Origin: an uncultured Prevotellaceae bacterium
GTDB taxonomy: Bacteria; Bacteroidota; Bacteroidia; Bacteroidales; Bacteroidaceae
Length of the DNA: 11,165 nucleotides
Direction of reading: 5' to 3'
Assembly: GCA_946415695.1 (NCBI GenBank)
Contig: CAMKTM010000067.1
Location: 1-11,165, forward strand
The notes below the pieces were generated by a model, which searched no databases, was not told the origin of the DNA, and was given only the letters and a program-made list of their open reading frames with translations. Of this stretch, positions 9,901 to 11,165 are shown one piece after another (positions within the stretch are counted from its first letter, which is position 1; every line of letters starts with the position of its first letter). Made by a program: the position numbers and the translations under genes.

Positions 9901-10736
9901 GCACCTTCTACGCCAACAGCTACGACGAAGGATACGACAAGGGCATCTTCCTCGATGGTAACAACCACATCATCAAGAACCTGACCATGGCAGTGAACGA
10001 GGAGAACGTGTTCGAGACAGGCTTCTTCGGCGCACTGGCAGGCACCGTCAAGAACCTCGGCTTCTACAATGCAAACGTCGAAGGCGGCAACGCACAGAAC
10101 GTGGGCATCCTGGCAGGACAACTCGGCACGTACGAGGATGCCGCCATCGTCGATAAGTGCTACGTGCACGGCAAGTGCCACGTGGAAAGCACACCTCTCG
10201 TCAGAATCAACGCCGGAGCACTTGCTGGCGCCACTGCCGAAGCCACAGTCACCAACGTATATGCCAATGCCAGCATCAGCGGAAACGGCACAATCGGCGA
10301 CTTCATCGGCAAAGGCAGCGAAGCCCTCACCGTCATCAACAGCTACTCCGCAGGCAAGGCCAACGGCAGCCAGGCTACCGCTGCATTCGGCGAGTTCGAC
10401 GGCAGCACGCAGGACTTCCTCTACTATGGCATCCAGAACCAATCGGAAATCTGCGACATCGCCTGGAAATGGGAAGGCTGGCACGAAAACGGCACCATCG
10501 GCCTCGGCTGGCCACTGCTCCAGTGGCAGGTACAGCGCGGCGACTATGCGGCACTGTGCGGCTACGGCATACAGGGCGACCTGAACCACGACGGCAAGGT
10601 TGACATCGCCGATGCCGTGACCGTGCTCAACATCATGGCAGCCGGAACAGGCGACGCAGCAGCCGACCTCAACGCCGACGGCAAAATCGACATCGCCGAC
10701 TTCGTGACCGTGCTGAACATCATGGCCATGCAATAA
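3954..10736 (+). CDS. Giant secreted mosaic protein: GLUG-like beta-helix modules, galactose-binding-like and SusE/SusF-like domains, C-terminal dockerin
   Basis: This 2260-residue protein has no recognisable catalytic domain and is probably a glycan-binding, adhesion or scaffold protein outside the inner membrane. The ATG at 3954 is chosen because a type I signal peptide follows at once: MKRK, a hydrophobic core, then cleavage after TAWA (residue 23). The region upstream is A/T-rich with no Shine-Dalgarno sequence, as is usual in Bacteroidetes. Domains in order are: beta-helix modules 31-331, 342-668 and 678-996, each ending in an NGDQ box and a Cys/His tail; galactose-binding-like 1003-1178; charged helical spacer 1180-1335; galactose-binding-like 1336-1542, starting LLVNPKF; helical spacer 1545-1675; two SusE/SusF-like sandwiches, about 1677-1795 and 1803-1930; a fourth beta-helix module, 1933-2195; dockerin 2208-2260. 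There is no lipobox, so it is not a lipoprotein. The 150-bp gap and the terminator-like repeat upstream suggest separate transcription from the GH115 gene. The reading frame is firm; the role is inferred from the domains. Confidence 0.93.
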   Translation: MKRKLYSFALAGLMLLAGQTAWADLQQNESGAYLIGSKSDLQAWTEMAGYESTDVVLTSDIEGLDFMLCTNTTSYSGTFDGAGHAITLNYDFQGKQTGMFYNFAGTVKNLIVGGSIRASFKNCAALAAWNWSDNAKFENVVSIVNIDVDYDANASNAGFIGYASRNATFRNCISAIKVKGNQGYNHGFVGWVTGGKSMTYTNCISIEEAETMNTFSWGNPADRASFTNCYCLQQDMDGGASAPGGCTYITYDMVASGELCFKANGDQSSINWYQTLGQDNFPVPFSSHGQVYAVGEVNCAGVALGDVTYSNTNSSPAPKHNDVDGWCSVCGTLMQDHITPNADGFYELGSVADVEWFAAMVNEAHLVTIKGMLTADIDYQGTENAHTPIGLNTTYKYNGTFDGQGHRIKGMIIDGTSNFQGFFGVIRGATVIRNLIIDSSCSVTGPSGIGGLVGAAQVDAGSPLIIENCVNEATVTATSGSAAGILGVGQSGYPTIQLKNCLNTGEITGAPATAFCSWINKGGSSMTNCVNLGTINGADMAGNKFSWYCQLIRFEPGTLAMTNCYDFSEFDDQGAGHQGTDGDWLTDEPLEGGELCFLLNGDQTNIAWYQRLDTDAYPVPYYIEGGRVYAGGELNCDGTPLDVNGYSNSPSGTIPPHEFEDGFCLNCGNPQLDYAPLEGDFYMLSNGSQLYWFSRMVNEFGKADWNARLAEDIDMTDYSDLFEPIGNGTNPYRGHFDGQQHRISELHINFSGNYVGFIGRCGNGALIENLLLDETCSISTAGECVALVGGTYQMAGSVTLRNLGNMGNVYATGVQAAGIFGGNTGSQTTLLIENCFSTGAIEGSSDAAALVGWGGSGGKATINNCWSCSEVSGYSEGKGLYFARVTDGHLSNNYCTSEIEQQVSLIGYEEIMDGTLCYKLNGDQSNIAWFQNLDNGGEVDDQPLPFSNGHAQVFPKGKMLCDGTVDPAGMTYSNNNEVVIPDHKFVDGFCTVCGQEDTNYTGFLSIIRNANFTNDSNFWTGNEFAVSNGVAEQAGKTFDTYQDITDLENGVYKLRLQGFSRAAALNSEAYEDFEEDLMRNTYYYAESAGKRQARRLVDITADGKDAQMNGGVGEVQLPNGEYVPANTAAAAVYMGKGHYWNKPLYLAVADGTLRIGLSNQINAKDAWSVIDRVRIEYVGNDAAAYALIAQQIADDAQDLNDVRGQETLKEAYEDILRNAEDLTDIDAILDAADQASRLPDQIKLSVAAYDNYTTAVQAIIEEWESRDDLFGEDADRLETYLTQEEAPSSEFPNGTYLYIIENRQLNAEQLAEETLFAQQLLQAAILNSAGEGSDLTSLLVNPKFNNETAWNGWTVTEGRTESGYNMVHGGGFTDIVPVAAAYNMGFEVSQELTGLSDGIYALTAQAFYRPGAGHEGLYDGTDIIPAQLFLGEYATPVLSVYADQVSYTEAINGVNCRYDATEDESAPHNGEQTGALDIDTGEGFVPDNIYTASFAFNGGRYTQTAYGIVKDGKLSIGIRNTGNPWHGKNLTIWANFRLTFLNKSSVAINNILDQYSERIDLLDMQRFGLDYYFSQSHIDAIRSKVAEARNAGTERQLQLIEEMNAEFQTIPASANLYKQLLDIGQFAQDMADGLEEGNLKEEMYAVYDEIQDIVIDGSLTDEEAEQKIAELMTNPIIGGVVYVQGDLFDTNSENGEWNYSQMCSLYPLQMNSEGKFVGTVTLQDRSHRANADQRAGLFFRRVNTIYKSANTNRSFITPARHHFDVQEGGSDFQAPGGTYNIVLDLTDMTVDFTPLDDYNWPNAVFVTGTLNNRQGSLMRWKNDEQVPLQHVGGGKYVGVVDLVNDNANAFCSFGIMACRSIEDMVNFSQTTRGSWTEARYGSETQYLELSSGQEATDLVRGLDRTWRISPAGKYLIEFDMDKASMKATLLDTKGAGTEANPLQIASKNDLQSLRDRMTDGKVLYAKLVADIDMKGEGWWPLNSTFYANSYDEGYDKGIFLDGNNHIIKNLTMAVNEENVFETGFFGALAGTVKNLGFYNANVEGGNAQNVGILAGQLGTYEDAAIVDKCYVHGKCHVESTPLVRINAGALAGATAEATVTNVYANASISGNGTIGDFIGKGSEALTVINSYSAGKANGSQATAAFGEFDGSTQDFLYYGIQNQSEICDIAWKWEGWHENGTIGLGWPLLQWQVQRGDYAALCGYGIQGDLNHDGKVDIADAVTVLNIMAAGTGDAAADLNADGKIDIADFVTVLNIMAMQ
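4044..6941 (+). repeat. Three consecutive GLUG-like beta-helix modules with Cys/His tails
   Basis: Three modules of about 300-330 residues share the same order: an opening strand (YLIGSKSDLQ, YELGSVADVE, YMLSNGSQLY), an ADID-like motif, a GTFDGxGHxI or GHFDGQQHRI turn, a GFFG/GFIG strand, then short strands with NC turns (IENCV, LKNCLNTGEITG, IENCFSTGAIEG) typical of right-handed beta-helices of the GLUG kind. Each closes with NGDQSSINWYQ, NGDQTNIAWYQ or NGDQSNIAWFQ, a single Cys, and H-x6-C-x2-C. Module starts are residues 31, 342 and 678. They are diverged paralogous units within one protein. Confidence 0.8.
6960..8579 (+). other. Two galactose-binding-like domains separated by a helical spacer
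   Basis: Residues 1003-1178 run from SIIRNANF through QDITDLENGVYKLRLQGFSR to a closing VIDRVRIEYVG strand. Residues 1336-1542 run from LLVNPKF through SQELTGLSDGIYALTAQAFYR to NFRLTF. The pattern of an N-x-x-F opening, a GW-type second strand, L-x-GL-x-x-GxY and a closing basic/aromatic strand is the usual jelly-roll lectin plan in large Bacteroidetes surface proteins. The residues between, 1180-1335, are Ala/Glu/Asp/Leu-rich and predicted helical, so they probably act as a rigid spacer. A ligand cannot be named from sequence alone. Confidence 0.65.
8982..9743 (+). other. Two tandem SusE/SusF-like glycan-binding beta-sandwich domains
   Basis: Residues 1677-1795 (VVYVQGDLF, YPLQMNSEGKFVGTVTL, GGTYNIVLDLTDMTVDF) and 1803-1930 (AVFVTGTL, VPLQHVGGGKYVGVVDL, AGKYLIEFDMDKASMKATL) follow the same plan: an opening V-x-V-x-G strand, a PL...GK-F/Y-x-G-x-V strand, a variable central part and a closing GxY-x-I-x-D/F-x-D strand. 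This is the layout of the starch-binding modules of SusE and SusF in Bacteroidetes. It suggests glycan binding, but aromatic binding-site residues cannot be assigned with confidence. Confidence 0.6.
9750..10538 (+). other. Fourth GLUG-like beta-helix module, without the Cys/His tail
   Basis: Residues 1933-2195 open with PLQIASKNDLQSLRDRM, carry VADIDMKGEGWWPL, GIFLDGNNHIIKNLTM, TGFFGALAGTVKNLGF and repeated short strands (VGILAGQLG, AGALAGATAEATVTNVYA), and close with GWPLLQWQ, a common end of GLUG-type modules. It is related to the three N-terminal modules but lacks the NGDQ box and the H-x6-C-x2-C tail. It sits directly before the dockerin. Confidence 0.7.
10575..10733 (+). other. Type I dockerin-encoding segment, two Ca2+-binding loops
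   Basis: Residues 2208-2260 contain two near-identical EF-hand-like loops: DLNHDGKVDIAD (2209-2220) and DLNADGKIDIAD (2238-2249), each followed by a VTVLNIMA helix. Asp or Asn occupies loop positions 1, 3, 5, 9 and 12 in both copies, so both should bind calcium. The two DNA copies (10578-10640 and 10665-10727) differ at about 11 of 63 positions. Dockerins bind cohesins in clostridial cellulosomes; in Bacteroidales they occur on many surface proteins with no proven cohesin partner, so the partner here is unknown. Confidence 0.9.
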
Positions 10737-10759
10737 AGTACATAAGCCTGCGCATGAAA

Positions 10760-10789
10760 CTATTGCTGTCCGCAAAAAGACAGCAATAG
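10760..10789. terminator. Perfect 11-bp hairpin after the giant gene
   Basis: CTATTGCTGTC (10760-10770) pairs perfectly with GACAGCAATAG (10779-10789) around an 8-nt loop, 23 bases after the stop codon. The position fits a terminator or a 3'-end-stabilising structure. No T-run follows on either strand, so a classical intrinsic terminator is not fully supported. Confidence 0.5.
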
Positions 10790-10818
10790 CCAAGACACAA
10801 AGAATATATCAAACCACC

Positions 10819-10840
10819 GGCTGCGCCTGAGGCGAAAGCC
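10819..10840. repeat. Small GC-rich stem-loop
   Basis: GGCT (10819-10822) pairs with AGCC (10837-10840), and CGCC (10824-10827) pairs with GGCG (10831-10834) around TGA, with a small internal bulge. It lies between the terminator-like hairpin and the 26-bp inverted repeat. No function is assigned. Confidence 0.4.
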
Positions 10841-10844
10841 GAAG

Positions 10845-10926
10845 AACGGATTAAACGGATTTCACGGATTTAAGTCACGCTGACAATCAGCATAAAAGAC
10901 AATCCGTGAAATCCGTTTAATCCGTT
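10845..10926. repeat. Perfect 26-bp inverted repeat built from a 9-bp period
   Basis: The left arm is 10845-10870 and the right arm 10901-10926, perfectly complementary, with a 30-nt spacer. The left arm holds ACGGATT three times (10846-10852, 10855-10861, 10864-10870) at 9-bp spacing, mirrored in the right arm as AATCCGT. The spacer contains its own 5-bp hairpin, GCTGA (10879-10883) with TCAGC (10887-10891). The element is intergenic and could form a long hairpin or cruciform. ACGGATT-type repeats between genes are familiar from Bacteroidetes genomes, as far as memory goes. Confidence 0.9.
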
Positions 10927-10991
10927 GTTATTATTTATGGCATCGCCTCATGGGACGTTTAGTAGCGGGCAACAATAATATCAAGCCATTG

Positions 10992-11134
10992 GTGTCCGGG
11001 TTTGAAAATTCCACGATGTACAAAAAGCCTTCCAGGCTTAAGATACAAACTGGCTTTACTCTGAAGCAAAGCAGTCTGGCCGATTTTACCGGACAGCATT
11101 ATAATCGTAATATTAGTGTCCGGTAAAATCGGCC
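10992..11134. mobile_element. MITE-like or insertion-sequence-end-like inverted repeats (TGTCCGG ends)
   Basis: TGTCCGG at 10993-10999 faces CCGGACA at 11089-11095, bounding about 103 bp. The second end, 11078-11095 (GGCCGATTTTACCGGACA), is a perfect 18-bp inverted copy of 11117-11134 (TGTCCGGTAAAATCGGCC). So three copies of the same end motif occur in 142 bp, the third pointing out of the window. This is what adjacent insertion sequence or miniature element ends look like. No transposase gene is present, and no clear target duplication is seen around 10993-11095. Confidence 0.4.
11022..11039 (-). terminator. Weak intrinsic-terminator-like hairpin on the minus strand
   Basis: AAGCCT (11025-11030) pairs with AGGCTT (11034-11039) around a 3-nt loop, and the A-run at 11022-11026 gives a five-U tract on the minus strand. 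The stem is only 6 bp. If real, it would stop transcription entering from the right of the window. Confidence 0.3.
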
Positions 11135-11165
11135 TGAAAGGCCATTAAGCTGTCAGCCCAGGGCA
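11131..11165. repeat. Start of another repeat cut by the window edge
   Basis: GGCC (11131-11134), loop TGAAA, GGCC (11140-11143) is followed by TTAAGCTGTCAGCCCAGGGC, ending at the window edge. Text with GGCCTGAAAGGCC followed by AGCCCAGGGC is a recurrent intergenic repeat type as I recall, usually continued by a CCCTGGG palindrome. The continuation is not visible here. Confidence 0.3.

Noticed and set aside
7842..10793. 983-codon open frame on the minus strand, opposite the giant gene
   Set aside because: It is codon-aligned with the sense gene, so it stays open only because the sense frame almost never uses TTA, CTA or TCA. Its translation is Val/Ala/Asp/Glu/His-rich with no recognisable domain, whereas the sense protein has clear domains throughout.
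10950..11126. 58-codon + strand frame (MGRLVAGNNN... to ...NRNISVR) in the 3' intergenic region
   Set aside because: No recognisable family, no start-site support, and its 3' third lies inside the TGTCCGG inverted repeat with the stop in one arm. It is more likely an accidental frame through repeat DNA; a small gene is not excluded.
11117..11165. CRISPR array or tRNA gene near the right edge
   Set aside because: The repeats are inverted and unequally spaced with no spacers, and no cloverleaf or tRNA arm sequence is visible.

Overview
The window reads as chromosomal DNA of a Bacteroidales bacterium, most likely Prevotella or a close relative. The evidence is a GC-rich coding style, start regions without a Shine-Dalgarno sequence, a Prevotella-type C-terminal tail on the first protein, and SusE/SusF-like and GLUG-like modules in the second. 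This assignment is inference from protein style, not from a marker gene. Both genes are on the + strand and together fill about 95% of the window.

Positions 1-3803 hold the 3' part of a large glycoside hydrolase family 115 gene (xylan/glucuronan alpha-glucuronidase type). Its signal peptide and first residues lie upstream of the window. After the catalytic core and the GH115 C-terminal beta-sandwich come two tandem copies of a ~195-residue lectin-like module and a short sorting-type tail. Two stretches of the gene look like non-coding repeats captured in frame: a GC-rich palindromic element at 118-194 and a 7-bp tandem repeat at 3676-3696.

Positions 3804-3953 are intergenic. They hold a 22-position imperfect inverted repeat flanked by an A-run and a T-run, which suggests a bidirectional terminator, so the second gene probably has its own promoter. 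I could not find a convincing Bacteroidetes -33/-7 pair.

Positions 3954-10736 encode a 2260-residue secreted mosaic protein. In order it has a signal peptide, three GLUG-like beta-helix modules that each end in a conserved Cys/His tail, a galactose-binding-like domain, a helical spacer, a second galactose-binding-like domain, a second helical spacer, two SusE/SusF-like beta-sandwiches, a fourth beta-helix module and a C-terminal type I dockerin. No catalytic domain is recognisable, so it looks like a surface-exposed or secreted glycan-binding or scaffold protein. With the neighbouring alpha-glucuronidase it suggests a plant-glycan (xylan or arabinogalactan) utilisation context; no SusC/SusD pair or regulator is visible here.

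Positions 10737-11165 (429 bp) are AT-richer and carry no convincing gene. They are packed with inverted repeats: a terminator-like hairpin, a small GC hairpin, a perfect 26-bp inverted repeat built from a 9-bp period, a weak minus-strand terminator, and a TGTCCGG-bounded MITE-like or insertion-sequence-end-like element that runs up to the window edge.
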